64,000 nt of DNA. It comes from Segatella maculosa DSM 19339 = JCM 15638. GTDB taxonomy: Bacteria > Bacteroidota > Bacteroidia > Bacteroidales > Bacteroidaceae. The stretch lies in the NCBI RefSeq assembly GCF_000382385.1, contig NZ_KB908319.1:124001-188000 (forward strand), given 5' to 3'. Shown in pieces: positions 31,970 through 41,791 of the stretch. A program made the position numbers and the translations under genes. Numbering within the stretch: the first letter of the stretch is position 1; every line of letters begins with the position of its first letter. The notes beneath the pieces are model-generated. The model saw only the letters and a program-made list of their open reading frames with translations, ran no database searches and was not told the DNA's origin.

Positions 31970-34555
31970 ATGGAAGACAATAAAACCTATTCTTTTGAGG
32001 AGGCATTCCAAGCCTCTTTGAAGTATTTCGGCGGTGACGAACTGGCCGCTCGCGTCTGGGTCAACAAGTATGCAATGAAAGATAGCTTCGGTAACATCTA
32101 TGAACAATCTCCCGAAGCCATGCATTGGCGTATTGCTAACGAGCTTGCACGCATAGAACAGAAGTACAAGAACCCGATGTCGGCGCAAGAAATATTCGAT
32201 TTACTGGACCATTTCCGCTATATCGTGCCGGCAGGAAGCCCGATGACGGGTATCGGAAACAGACAACAGGTGGCCAGTTTGAGCAATTGTTTCGTGATAG
32301 GTCTTGAAGGTGAGGCCGATAGTTACGGTGCCATCATGCGCATTGACGAGGAACAAGTGCAGCTGATGAAGCGTCGTGGTGGTGTAGGACACGACTTAAG
32401 CCACATTCGTCCCAAGGGAAGTCCGGTGAATAATTCGGCATTGACCTCGACAGGATTGGTGCCTTTCATGGAGCGTTACAGTAATTCTACGCGCGAAGTG
32501 GCACAGGATGGTCGCCGTGGGGCATTGATGTTGTCGGTCAGTATCAAGCATCCTGACAGCGAAGCCTTCATCGATGCCAAGATGGAAGAGGGCAAAGTGA
32601 CAGGCGCAAACGTGTCGGTGAAGCTCGATGATGCGTTCATGAAGGCTGCCATTTCGGATAAGAATTACGTGCAACAGTGGCCGATTGATGCCGCAGAACC
32701 CAAGGTAACGAAAGAGATTTCAGCCCGGAAACTGTGGGAAAAAATCGTGCATAACGCGTGGAAGAGTGCTGAACCGGGTGTCCTTTTCTGGGATACAATC
32801 CTCAGAGAAAGCATTCCCGACTGCTATGCCGACTTTGGTTTCCGCACCGTAAGCACCAATCCTTGTGGCGAAATTCCATTGTGTCCCTATGATTCTTGCC
32901 GTTTATTAAGCATCAATCTTTTTAGTTATGTGGAGCAACCTTTCACGAAAGAGGCCCATTTCAACTTCGAGAAGTTCGAGAAGCACGTTCGTTTTGCCCA
33001 ACGAATCATGGACGATATCGTTGATTTGGAGATGGAAAAGATTGACTTGATCATGGAGAAAATCCAAGTAGACCCTGAGAATAAGGAGGTGAAAGAAGCC
33101 GAATACCACCTTTGGGAGAAGATAAAACGCAAGAGTGGCATGGGCCGTCGCACCGGAGTAGGCATCACTGCAGAGGGTGATATGCTGGCCGCTCTGGGCC
33201 TTTGTTATGGAACTCAGGAGGCAACCGACTTCTCGGTGTCTGTCCATAAGACCTTGGCACTGAATGCCTATCGCTCATCTGTGATGATGGCCAAGGAGCG
33301 TGGAGCGTTCGAAATCTATGATGCCAAGCGTGAGGCCGGCAATCCTTTCGTTCAAAGGATAAAGGAAGCCGACCCCGAACTCTTTGCCGATATGCAGCAA
33401 TATGGCCGCCGCAACATCGCTTGTCTGACCATTGCGCCGACCGGAACAACCTCTCTGATGACCCAAACCACCAGCGGTATCGAGCCCGTATTCATGCCCG
33501 TGTATAAGCGTCGCCGCAAGGTGAATCCCAATGATACCGATGTTCACGTGGACTTTGTGGACGAAGTGGGCGACAGTTTCGAGGAGTATATCGTCTATCA
33601 CCGCAGGTTCTTGCAATGGATGCAGGTGAACGGGTATGACACGGAGAAGCGTTATACGCAGGAAGAGATTGACGCACTCGTGGCCAAGTCACCTTATTAT
33701 AAAGCTACGGCCAATGATGTGGACTGGCTGATGAAGGTGAAAATGCAGGGAGCCATTCAGAAATGGGTGGACCACAGCATCTCCGTGACGGTCAATCTGC
33801 CCAACGATGTGGACGAAGCCTTGGTGAATCGGCTCTATGTTGAGGCGTGGAAGAGCGGTTGTAAGGGCTGTACCATTTATCGAGACGGCAGCCGTGCGGG
33901 CGTGATGATATCCGTATCGAAGAAAGACAAGAAGAAAGGAAGCCACGCAGAAGGGGCAGAAGTGCAGGAAGATGAACCGAAAGAACCGCTTTGCAAACAG
34001 CCCGAAGTAACGGAAGTTCGCCCGAAAGAGTTGGAATGCGACGTTGTTCGGTTCCAGAACAACAAGGAGAAATGGGTGGCATTCGTAGGTCTGCTCAATG
34101 GTTATCCCTACGAAATCTTCACTGGTTTGCAGGATGATGAAGAGGGAATCGTGTTGCCGAAGAACATCACGAAAGGCAAAATCATCAAGTCGACCCTTGA
34201 AGATGGCTCGCATCGCTATGACTTCCAGTTTGAGAACAAGCGGGGTTACAAGACCACCGTCGAAGGACTGAGTGAGAAATTCAACCCGGAATATTGGAAT
34301 TATGCCAAGCTGATATCTGGCGTTCTGCGCTACCGCATGCCAATAGACCACGTGATGAAGCTCGTTAGTTCGCTTCAATTGAAAGACGAAAGCATCAATA
34401 CGTGGAAGAACGGTGTGGAGCGTGCGTTGAAAAAATATATTGTCGACGGCACGAAAGCCAAGGGACAGAAGTGTCCGGTCTGCGGACATGAAACGCTCAT
34501 CTATCAAGAAGGCTGTCTCATCTGTACCAGCTGTGGTGCCAGTCGGTGCGGTTAA
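31970..34555 (+). CDS. nrdJ: Adenosylcobalamin-dependent ribonucleotide reductase (class II)
   Basis: The 861-residue enzyme reduces ribonucleotides to deoxyribonucleotides using adenosylcobalamin to make the radical, so it works with or without oxygen. Visible are the substrate-site segment NSALTSTGLVPFMERYSNSTREVAQDGRRG (read in two parts), the central STNPCGEIPL motif with the active-site Cys and Glu, and IAPTGTTSLM. The C-terminus carries a zinc-ribbon-like pair, CPVCGHE and CTSCGASRCG, which may include the redox-active cysteines. The full length and motif order are normal for the long NrdJ type. It is followed closely by folB. Confidence 0.94.
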   Translation: MEDNKTYSFEEAFQASLKYFGGDELAARVWVNKYAMKDSFGNIYEQSPEAMHWRIANELARIEQKYKNPMSAQEIFDLLDHFRYIVPAGSPMTGIGNRQQVASLSNCFVIGLEGEADSYGAIMRIDEEQVQLMKRRGGVGHDLSHIRPKGSPVNNSALTSTGLVPFMERYSNSTREVAQDGRRGALMLSVSIKHPDSEAFIDAKMEEGKVTGANVSVKLDDAFMKAAISDKNYVQQWPIDAAEPKVTKEISARKLWEKIVHNAWKSAEPGVLFWDTILRESIPDCYADFGFRTVSTNPCGEIPLCPYDSCRLLSINLFSYVEQPFTKEAHFNFEKFEKHVRFAQRIMDDIVDLEMEKIDLIMEKIQVDPENKEVKEAEYHLWEKIKRKSGMGRRTGVGITAEGDMLAALGLCYGTQEATDFSVSVHKTLALNAYRSSVMMAKERGAFEIYDAKREAGNPFVQRIKEADPELFADMQQYGRRNIACLTIAPTGTTSLMTQTTSGIEPVFMPVYKRRRKVNPNDTDVHVDFVDEVGDSFEEYIVYHRRFLQWMQVNGYDTEKRYTQEEIDALVAKSPYYKATANDVDWLMKVKMQGAIQKWVDHSISVTVNLPNDVDEALVNRLYVEAWKSGCKGCTIYRDGSRAGVMISVSKKDKKKGSHAEGAEVQEDEPKEPLCKQPEVTEVRPKELECDVVRFQNNKEKWVAFVGLLNGYPYEIFTGLQDDEEGIVLPKNITKGKIIKSTLEDGSHRYDFQFENKRGYKTTVEGLSEKFNPEYWNYAKLISGVLRYRMPIDHVMKLVSSLQLKDESINTWKNGVERALKKYIVDGTKAKGQKCPVCGHETLIYQEGCLICTSCGASRCG

Positions 34556-34579
34556 AACCATCTTTATAATGCTTATGCA

Positions 34580-34960
34580 ATGAAAATCAAAAACAGTTGT
34601 ATCTTTCTTAACGGCCTGCGGTTTCATGCCTTCCATGGTGTGATGCCGCAGGAACGTTTAACCGGTAATGATTATCGGGTGGATTTGAAGATCGATTTTC
34701 CTTTGGAGACAGCGGTAGGTTCTGACAATGTGGACGACACATTGAATTATGCGACTGTCTATACAGCCGTAAAAGAAGAGATGGACGTACCGAGTCAACT
34801 CATAGAACGGGTTGCTTATCGTATCGCCGACCGCCTTTTTCGGACGTTCAAAGCCATAAACGAAGTTGAAATAAAGGTAGAAAAGTGCAATCCCCCCATG
34901 GGTGCCGACTGCGAAGGTGCAGGAGTTAAGCTTCATTTAATAAATGATAAAACAGAATAA
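34580..34960 (+). CDS. folB: Dihydroneopterin aldolase
   Basis: The 126-residue protein is FolB, which cleaves dihydroneopterin in folate synthesis. The FHAFHGVMPQER segment near residues 14-25 and the LNYATVY and LIERVAY stretches match the family. It lies 24 bp after nrdJ on the same strand, linking one-carbon and dNTP supply. The other folate gene here, folK, is 24 kb away. Confidence 0.92.
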   Translation: MKIKNSCIFLNGLRFHAFHGVMPQERLTGNDYRVDLKIDFPLETAVGSDNVDDTLNYATVYTAVKEEMDVPSQLIERVAYRIADRLFRTFKAINEVEIKVEKCNPPMGADCEGAGVKLHLINDKTE

Positions 34961-34965
34961 TAGCG

Positions 34966-34996
34966 TTGGGTTTTCGAGCTTTTTTCACTAATTTTG
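34966..34996 (+). promoter_or_regulatory. Promoter of the amidase gene
   Basis: A -33 TTG (34966-34968) and a -7 TAATTTTG (34989-34996) with 20-bp spacing. Transcription would begin near 35001-35004, which supports the start at 35015 over 34994. Confidence 0.6.
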
Positions 34997-35014
34997 CCTG
35001 CAATATGCTTGTGT

Positions 35015-36280
35015 ATGAGTAGAAAGAGAGTATTCTTCCTGATGACAATGTTGCTGTTTGCTGTTACCATTGTAGCCGCAAACCGTCGTTTTACACTTGT
35101 CATCGATGCCGGGCACGGCGGTGGAGACCATGGAGCTCCCGGTGCTTACTCGCACGAGAAAGACCTCACTTTGAAATATGCGCTTGCGTTTGGCCGCTAT
35201 ATTGAGACTAATTGCCCCGATGTCCGCGTGATTTATACACGCAAGACCGATGTTTTTGTTACCTTGGCTGGGCGCGCGGACATTGCCAACAAAGCCGGGG
35301 CCGACCTCTTTATGTCGTTTCATATCAATGCCGTCACAGGTTCCAAGTCGGTCCGTGGCTTTCAGAGTTGGACATTAGGACGTGGCGAGCATTCTGGCGA
35401 TAAGGGTATCAAGGCCAATCTTGACGTTGCAAAGCGCGAGAATTCCGTGATGTTCTTAGAGAAGGATTACAAGACTGTTTACAAGGGTTTTGATACCAAT
35501 TCGGCAGAGAGCAACATCATGTATGAGTTTATTGCTGACAAGAACAGAGAGAAAAGCGTAGAACTCTCCCGTTTGTTGCAGCAATATGTCTGTGCTTCCA
35601 CGGGACGAATCAATGCAGGCTCCCACCAGAACAACCTTGCTGTTCTTCGTTTGACATCAATGCCGGGCTGTTTGTTGGAGTTAGGCTTCATTTCCACACC
35701 CGACGAAGAGGACTTTCTGAACGATGATGCCTCGGTTCAATTGTATGTGCAGGGCATTTTCGAGGCCTTTATGAAATACCGTCAGCACTACGATAACGAC
35801 ATCAATGTGCCTTATAAACCGATAAAGGAAGCCCCAGTGATACCACAAGTTGTGCCACTTGATTATAAGAACATCGCTCCTGAGGCTCCTGCAAGTCGCA
35901 AGCCACGTAAAAAGGTGGAACAAAAGTCGCCGGAAACAAATGCCACGACTCGAAAAACAGAACCGGACCAACCGGTAGCGAGTCCTCAAGTGGCTAATAA
36001 GGCAGAGGCAGAAAAGCCTGTGTTTAAGATACAGCTATTGGTAAGCTCAAGTATCTTGAAAGCTGATGACGTGCGATTTAAGGGACTCACGGGGATAGAT
36101 TCCTATCGTGAGGGGGCAAACAACAAATATACTTATGGTGCATCAACCAATTATAATGAGATATATCGGCTACGCAAGCAGATTCTCGATAAATTCCCGG
36201 ATGCCTTTATCGTTGCATTCAAGAATGGAAACAAGATGGACATCAATGCAGCCATCAAGGAATTTAAAGCCAACAGATAG
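35015..36280 (+). CDS. N-acetylmuramoyl-L-alanine amidase with SPOR-like domain
   Basis: The 421-residue protein has an N-terminal signal or anchor (about residues 1-24) and an Amidase_3 zinc domain (about 28-245) with VIDAGHGGGDHGAPG, the Glu of HEKD and SFHINA, the usual ligands for cleaving the amide between MurNAc and the stem peptide. A Pro/Lys/Glu-rich linker (about 260-330) follows, then a C-terminal SPOR-like segment (from KPVFKIQLLVSSS), which often binds septal peptidoglycan. It probably acts in daughter-cell separation, like AmiC. A short gap leads to the MCE gene, so the two may share a transcript. Confidence 0.9.
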   Translation: MSRKRVFFLMTMLLFAVTIVAANRRFTLVIDAGHGGGDHGAPGAYSHEKDLTLKYALAFGRYIETNCPDVRVIYTRKTDVFVTLAGRADIANKAGADLFMSFHINAVTGSKSVRGFQSWTLGRGEHSGDKGIKANLDVAKRENSVMFLEKDYKTVYKGFDTNSAESNIMYEFIADKNREKSVELSRLLQQYVCASTGRINAGSHQNNLAVLRLTSMPGCLLELGFISTPDEEDFLNDDASVQLYVQGIFEAFMKYRQHYDNDINVPYKPIKEAPVIPQVVPLDYKNIAPEAPASRKPRKKVEQKSPETNATTRKTEPDQPVASPQVANKAEAEKPVFKIQLLVSSSILKADDVRFKGLTGIDSYREGANNKYTYGASTNYNEIYRLRKQILDKFPDAFIVAFKNGNKMDINAAIKEFKANR

Positions 36281-36319
36281 GTATTTCAAATCAAACAGAC
36301 AGAAAGATAAGGTTAAAAT

Positions 36320-37219
36320 ATGAAGATTACAAAGGAAATCAAGATTGCACTTGTTGCCATCGTGGGCATTCTCGTGCTGTTTTTCGGACTCAATTTTCTC
36401 AAGGGAATGTCGCTATTCTCCAGCGACAATATTTATTATGTGTCGTTCAAGGACATCAGCGGGCTCTCTTCCTCCAATCCGATTTATGCCGATGGCTATA
36501 AGGTGGGCGTGGTAAAGAGCATACAATACGACTACAAGCATGGCAAGGAAATTCTTGTTCAGATAGATGTCGACAATAACCTCCGCATTCCGAAAGGTAG
36601 TTCTGCTGAGATTGAAAGCGACTTGATGGGGAACGTAAAGCTGAACCTGCTTCTTGCCAACAATCCACGCGAGCGTGTGAATCCCGGTGAGACCATTGTA
36701 GGAGAGAAGAATGGCGGAATGCTCGGACAGGTTTCGAAACTTGTCCCTACGATTGAAAAGATGTTGCCAAAGCTCGACAGTATATTGGCAAGTGTGAATG
36801 GATTGTTGGCGGACCCCGCCTTGGCGAACTCGCTACATCATATAGAGGGCATCACCGACAATCTTCATACAACATCGCAACAATTGAACGTTTTGATGGG
36901 TGGGCTCAACAAAGACATCCCCAATCTGCTCCATAAGGCAGACGGTGTTCTGACAAATACCAACAAGCTTACAAGCAATCTTGCACAGGTTGATGTGGCA
37001 AATACAATGGCGCAAGTGGACCAAACAATAGCCCATCTCAAGGACTTTACAAGGCAACTTAATAGCCGAGAAGGAACTTTGGGCATGCTGTTGCACGACC
37101 CAACGTTATATAACAACATGAATAAAACCATGCGTAATGCAGACTCTTTGCTGATAAATGTGCGTGAACATCCTAAACGCTACGTCCATTTCTCGGTCTT
37201 CGGAAGAAAAGATAAGTAG
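36320..37219 (+). CDS. MlaD/MCE-family lipid-transport protein
   Basis: The 299-residue protein has one N-terminal membrane helix (about 7-28), an MCE domain (about 37-115) with the DISGLSSSNPIYADGYKVG start, and a long helical C-terminal region rich in Leu, Asn and Gln. MCE proteins form periplasmic hexamers that move phospholipids between membranes. The ATPase and permease partners (MlaF, MlaE) are not in this window. It starts 39 bp after the amidase stop codon. Confidence 0.88.
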   Translation: MKITKEIKIALVAIVGILVLFFGLNFLKGMSLFSSDNIYYVSFKDISGLSSSNPIYADGYKVGVVKSIQYDYKHGKEILVQIDVDNNLRIPKGSSAEIESDLMGNVKLNLLLANNPRERVNPGETIVGEKNGGMLGQVSKLVPTIEKMLPKLDSILASVNGLLADPALANSLHHIEGITDNLHTTSQQLNVLMGGLNKDIPNLLHKADGVLTNTNKLTSNLAQVDVANTMAQVDQTIAHLKDFTRQLNSREGTLGMLLHDPTLYNNMNKTMRNADSLLINVREHPKRYVHFSVFGRKDK

Positions 37220-37580
37220 CTTTTGCACTAATTAAATATCATCTAAATTATATTTCTCATGTTTCACGGCTTTTGGTAATATCCAATAGCCGTTTAACTT
37301 AGATATTCTTAAGCTGAAAGACCTGTGTTTCACAGATTTTCCTAAATTATCTTTACAAACCTCTTAATATTCTTTGAGTCAGAATATTACAATTATACAA
37401 GTGTAGAAGTTTATAAATAAGGTTCTTTCGAGGTAAATAAGGTTATATAAACAAGTTACGTTTTCTATTGAAAAAAATAGGAAACAACGATTTGTAAGTT
37501 TGACTTTCTTTTATTAAATTTGCAGTTGCGAAATTGCAGAAAGTCGAAAGACATATAACAATTATACATATGAAAAGTAA
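37220..37580. other. AT-rich gap before dnaA
   Basis: This 361-bp gap is strongly AT-rich, as expected upstream of dnaA. It contains two TGTTTCAC octamers (about 37260 and 37327), which match one half of the parS consensus, but no complete parS and no convincing DnaA-box cluster. The dnaA promoter lies at its right end. Whether the replication origin is here cannot be decided by eye. Confidence 0.5.
37491..37522 (+). promoter_or_regulatory. Promoter of dnaA
   Basis: A -33 TTTG (37491-37494) and a -7 TAAATTTG (37515-37522) with 20-bp spacing, 58 bp before the start codon. Confidence 0.7.
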
Positions 37581-38987
37581 ATGAAAATAAGTCCTAACAA
37601 CTGTTGGGGCGACGCGCTTGCGCTCATTAAGCAGAACGTGACGCCACAGCAATTTAATACATGGTTCAAACCTATTGCCTTTGAGCATTTTGACAAAGCA
37701 AGGAAGACGATTTTGGTTCAAGTACCCAGTCCGTTTGTGTATGAGTATTTGGAGGAGAACTTTTTAGGCTTACTCAAACAGGTGCTTTATCGTACTTTTG
37801 GTGAAGGCATTCAGCTCACTTACCGCGTCGTGACAGACAAGGAGCACAAGCTGACGCAAGACATCGAAGCCGACCCCGGCGACATTGGACCACGAAAGGC
37901 ACGTAATGGTGCCAACCATTCTCCGTCACCGATGGATATCGATCGGTCATTTGAAATCGATGCGCAGTTGGATTCGCATCTTACATTCAGAAATTATATT
38001 GAGGGAACGAGCAATAAGCTGGCTCGTAGCTTGGGACTTTCTGTAGCGGAGCATCCCTCGCAGCCGCAATTCAACCCCATGTTCATCTACGGTCCGTCAG
38101 GTTGCGGGAAGACGCATCTCATCAATGCAATCGGCGTCAGGTGCAAACAGCTATATCCGGAGAAAAGAGTGCTGTATATCAGTGCCCGTCTCTTCCAAAC
38201 ACAGTTTGTCGATGCCAATTTTCATGGGGCAATCAATGATTTTATCAGATTCTATCAGACGATTGACATGCTGATCGTCGATGATATCCAAGAATGGATA
38301 AATGCAACGAAGACACAAGACACATTCTTTCATATATTCAATCACCTCTTCCGAAACGGGAAACGAATTATCCTTGCCAGCGATCGTCCGCCGGTTGACC
38401 TGCAAGGAATGAACGAACGCCTGCTAACGCGTTTCGCTTGTGGGCTCATAGCCGAGTTGGAAAAACCGGACGTGAAATTATGTACCGACATCCTTAAGAG
38501 CAAAATACAACGCGATGGGCTGCACATACCCGACGAAGTCGTTCGCTTCATCTCCTCCACGGCGAACGGAAGTGTGCGTGATTTGGAGGGGGTTGTCAAC
38601 TCATTATTGGCTTACAGCGTTGTCTACAACAGTGATATCGACATGCATTTGGCCGAAAGGGTCGTAAAACGTGCTGTGAAGATGGATAACCATCCACTGA
38701 CAGTTGATGATATCCTCGATACTGTTTGCAACCATTTCAATGTCACTGTCACAGCCGTGAACAGCAAAAGCCGCAAGCGTGACCTTGTGATAGCCCGTCA
38801 AGTGTCAATGTATCTTGCTCAGAAATATACAAAGATGCCTGCAGCCCGAATAGGAAGACTTGTCGGTAACCGCGACCATTCGACAGTGATTCACAGTTGT
38901 TCTCAAATAGAAAATCGGATGAAAGTGGATACGGCTTTCAAAGACGAGATAGATTCCATAGAGATTTCCTTCAAGTTAAAAGCTTGA
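37581..38987 (+). CDS. dnaA: Chromosomal replication initiator DnaA
   Basis: The 468-residue protein has all four DnaA domains: the N-terminal interaction domain (about 1-85), a variable linker, the AAA+ ATPase with Walker A GPSGCGKTH (about residues 172-180) and Walker B LIVDDIQ, and the C-terminal DNA-binding domain with the signature GNRDHSTVIHSC. It binds DnaA boxes and opens the origin. Length is normal. The origin may be near, but dnaA is not always next to it. A palindromic array begins about 70 bp after its stop codon. Confidence 0.97.
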   Translation: MKISPNNCWGDALALIKQNVTPQQFNTWFKPIAFEHFDKARKTILVQVPSPFVYEYLEENFLGLLKQVLYRTFGEGIQLTYRVVTDKEHKLTQDIEADPGDIGPRKARNGANHSPSPMDIDRSFEIDAQLDSHLTFRNYIEGTSNKLARSLGLSVAEHPSQPQFNPMFIYGPSGCGKTHLINAIGVRCKQLYPEKRVLYISARLFQTQFVDANFHGAINDFIRFYQTIDMLIVDDIQEWINATKTQDTFFHIFNHLFRNGKRIILASDRPPVDLQGMNERLLTRFACGLIAELEKPDVKLCTDILKSKIQRDGLHIPDEVVRFISSTANGSVRDLEGVVNSLLAYSVVYNSDIDMHLAERVVKRAVKMDNHPLTVDDILDTVCNHFNVTVTAVNSKSRKRDLVIARQVSMYLAQKYTKMPAARIGRLVGNRDHSTVIHSCSQIENRMKVDTAFKDEIDSIEISFKLKA

Positions 38988-39049
38988 TGTGTCATTGCCG
39001 GTCAAAGAAACTTAGTTGATATCAAGTTGACGAATTATCAAAGAAATGT

Positions 39050-39400
39050 TTTCACTCGCGGAAGACGGTCGCTCTGTCGGCCCTTTTAACTTCTCTCCCA
39101 CGCGCGAAAGGTCCATTCACTGATTTTCCCTTTCGTCATCCATGGAGGAAAGGAGTTAATTGTTAAGAAAAGTATTTTCCCCCATGGAGGACAATTGTTT
39201 ATTTATAGTTTATTAACTTCCTCCATGGAGGAAAGAGTTTTCTGTTAATTTTTCCTTTTTCCTCCATGGAGGAAAACCATTCTCTTAAGTTTCATTAACT
39301 TCACCCATGGAGGAAAGGTTTATTCGTTGCCTCTTCCTTTCTTCTCCCCAAGGCGAAGAACGTTTCTTTTCATTTTCCATCCATCACCCCACGATGAAGA
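39050..39400. repeat. Palindromic array 3 between dnaA and relA (about 9 units, 41-43 bp)
   Basis: Five clear units carry CCATGGAGG, the best being a perfect palindrome TTTCCTCCATGGAGGAAA. The CATG cores start at 39141, 39183, 39224, 39265 and 39306. Eroded units continue the same register on both sides, at about 39058, 39099, 39349 and 39390, recognisable by GCG or GATG followed by GAAG or GAAA. Spacings are 41-43 bp. Between the palindromes the sequence is AT-rich and only weakly similar from unit to unit. This fills the convergent gap 38988-39490. It looks CRISPR-like, but the repeats are too short and no cas gene is present. Confidence 0.85.
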
Positions 39401-39490
39401 ATGTTTTCTTTCTCACATGCTTTCAACCTCACTGTTTTCTCACGATTTCGAGCTCTCCTTCTTTGAAAGGGACCGGGGAGGCTTCCCCTC

Positions 39491-41773
39491 TTATATAATC
39501 TGTTGCACCTCTTTCAGGTCGTCAATCACCTTGAGATTGTCCATGATGGCTCGCACTTCGTCGCGGTCGTGCACGCGAACTTCGATGTTTCCATAAAAAA
39601 TTCCTTCGTCACTGGTGATGGTTATGCGGTGGATATTGATGTTCATCTTGTCGGAAATCACGTCGGCAAGGTCGTGGAGCATGCCTTTTCTGTCGATTCC
39701 CTTGATTTCGATTATCGCGTCAAAGAACAACTGTTTGTGCATGTTCCATTTGGCATCGAGAATCCGGTTGCCGTAGCTCGACTTTAAACGACTTGCAACC
39801 GGACAGGCACGTTTATGGATTTCGATGTGGTTCTGATTGTCGATGTAGCCCAGAATATCGTCACCCAGAATAGGATGACAGCAGCCGGGGAAGATGTAGG
39901 CACCGATGGTTTCCTCGCCGATGACGACAGGTTGCCGCTTGTTGAAGTTTTTTTCAGCCGTGAAGAGCGTTTGGCCGGAGGTCTTGTCCGCTTCAGAAGG
40001 GCTGGATTTCTTGTCGTGGAGGAAAGGAACATAGCGTCGCCATCCCGACGATGTCGCCTCTTTCTGGTGCTTGCCAAGCAGTGCATCAAGGTCATTGTCG
40101 CCGAGAATGATGGTCCTGTCGCCAATGGATTGAAAGAGATTCTCATGTTTCTGAACGTGATGAATGTCGCAAAGTTTGTCGAGAACCGATGAAGACATCT
40201 CCATCATATTGTGCTTGAGCCATGCCGTGAGTAGCTCTTCTCCAGCCTTTTGCAGCTCACGATCGTCGCGACGGAGAATGGCTTGGATCTTCGCCCGCGC
40301 CTTTGCCGTGGACACAAAGTTGATCCATGAGGGCTGAACATGCTGTGCCTTGCTGGTCAATATCTCTACTTGGTCGCCGCTGCTCAGCTTGTGGCTCAGC
40401 GGGACGAGCTTGTGATTGACTTTCGCCCCGATGCAATGACTGCCGAGAAACGTGTGGATTTGAAAGGCAAAGTCGAGGGCCGTGCAACCTGCCGGCATTG
40501 TTTTTATCTCGCCTTTCGGGGTGAACACGAAGATTTCTGAAGCGAAAAGATTGAGCTTGATGCTGTCGAGAAAGTCCATGGCATCGGGCTGTGGGTCGTC
40601 AAGAATCTCCTTGATGGTGGCCAACCAATCGTTGAGTTCGCCCTCGTCTTCGCTATATTCGCCGCCTTCCTTATATTTCCAGTGGGCCGCAAAGCCCTGT
40701 TCGGCCACCTCGTTCATGCGGTCTGAGCGTATCTGGACCTCTATCCAGCGTCCTTGTTTGCTCATCAGTGTGACGTGAAGTGCCTGATATCCGTTGGCTT
40801 TCGGGTGGTTCAACCAGTCGCGAAGTCGGTCGGGATGGCTCTTATAAATGCGGCTTAAGGCTACGTATATGTTGAAACATTCGTTGATTTCTTGGTCTCT
40901 CTCCTTCGGAACAAAGATGATTCTGACGGCCAATATGTCGTAGATCTCCTCGAAGGTCACGTGCTTGTTCTGCATCTTATTCCAAATGGAGTAAGGGCTT
41001 TTCACGCGCGCTTTGATCTGATATTGAATGCCCATGCGGTCGAGTGCCTCGCGAATGGGTCCCGTAAAGCTGGCAAACAGCTCGTCACGCTTCTCTTGTG
41101 TGAGGGCCAATTTGCTTTTGATGGCGGCGTATTCTTCGGGATGTTCATACCTGAAACTCAGGTCTTCGAGTTCCGTTTTGATTTTGTTTAGGCCCAATCG
41201 GTTGGCCAATGGTGCATAGATATAGAGCGTTTCGCCGGCTATTTTGTACTGCTTGTTGGCCGGTTGTGAGGCCAATGTGCGCATATTATGCAGGCGGTCG
41301 CATATCTTGATGAGGATAACTCGAATGTCATCGCTCATGGTCAGCAGCAGTTTCTTGAAGTTTTCAGCCTGCGCCGAAGCCCGTTCTCCGAAGATGCCTC
41401 CGCTGATTTTGGTCAGTCCGTCTACGATTTGGGCAATTTTCGGGCCGAAGATATTCTCGATATCCTCAACGGTATAGTCGGTGTCTTCCACGACATCATG
41501 GAGCAGAGCAGAGCAGATGCTGGTCGAACCGAGTCCCATTTCTTCGCAAGCAATCTGTGCCACGGCGATGGGGTGCATGATATAGGGCTCTCCCGAGAGC
41601 CTTCTGACACCTTTATGTGCCTGTCGTGCAAAGTTGAAAGCCTTAGTGATGATGTCCACTTTCTTGCGGTGGCGCGATGCAAGATAGGTGTCCAACAGGT
41701 GCTGAAAGGCATCTGTTATCAGCTTGTCTTCGGCAGTTTCACGGGCTGCATCCTTCATCTCGCGCTCGTCCAT
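39491..41773 (-). CDS. Bifunctional (p)ppGpp synthetase/hydrolase, RelA/SpoT family
   Basis: The 760-residue protein makes and degrades the stringent-response alarmone. Domains in order: HD hydrolase (about 50-200) with ALLHDVVEDT intact, so hydrolysis is probably active; synthetase (about 240-350) with NGYQALHVTL; TGS (about 400-470) with TPKGEIKTMPAGCTALDFA; helical region; and C-terminal ACT domain. It is thus the SpoT/Rel type with both activities. It is the last gene of a minus-strand operon with parA, parB, DUF5683 and mltD, 18 bp after mltD. A degenerate family C repeat overlaps its 3' end. Confidence 0.94.
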   Translation of the reverse strand: MDEREMKDAARETAEDKLITDAFQHLLDTYLASRHRKKVDIITKAFNFARQAHKGVRRLSGEPYIMHPIAVAQIACEEMGLGSTSICSALLHDVVEDTDYTVEDIENIFGPKIAQIVDGLTKISGGIFGERASAQAENFKKLLLTMSDDIRVILIKICDRLHNMRTLASQPANKQYKIAGETLYIYAPLANRLGLNKIKTELEDLSFRYEHPEEYAAIKSKLALTQEKRDELFASFTGPIREALDRMGIQYQIKARVKSPYSIWNKMQNKHVTFEEIYDILAVRIIFVPKERDQEINECFNIYVALSRIYKSHPDRLRDWLNHPKANGYQALHVTLMSKQGRWIEVQIRSDRMNEVAEQGFAAHWKYKEGGEYSEDEGELNDWLATIKEILDDPQPDAMDFLDSIKLNLFASEIFVFTPKGEIKTMPAGCTALDFAFQIHTFLGSHCIGAKVNHKLVPLSHKLSSGDQVEILTSKAQHVQPSWINFVSTAKARAKIQAILRRDDRELQKAGEELLTAWLKHNMMEMSSSVLDKLCDIHHVQKHENLFQSIGDRTIILGDNDLDALLGKHQKEATSSGWRRYVPFLHDKKSSPSEADKTSGQTLFTAEKNFNKRQPVVIGEETIGAYIFPGCCHPILGDDILGYIDNQNHIEIHKRACPVASRLKSSYGNRILDAKWNMHKQLFFDAIIEIKGIDRKGMLHDLADVISDKMNINIHRITITSDEGIFYGNIEVRVHDRDEVRAIMDNLKVIDDLKEVQQII

Positions 41774-41791
41774 CTCGTGTTCTCCTGCTTA

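Noticed and set aside
37220..37580. Replication origin next to dnaA
   Set aside because: AT-rich, but no cluster of TTATNCACA boxes was found by eye; not claimed.
39050..39400. CRISPR array between dnaA and relA
   Set aside because: The conserved part is only about 13-18 bp, the sequence between shows traces of common origin, the outer units decay, and there is no leader or cas gene in the window.
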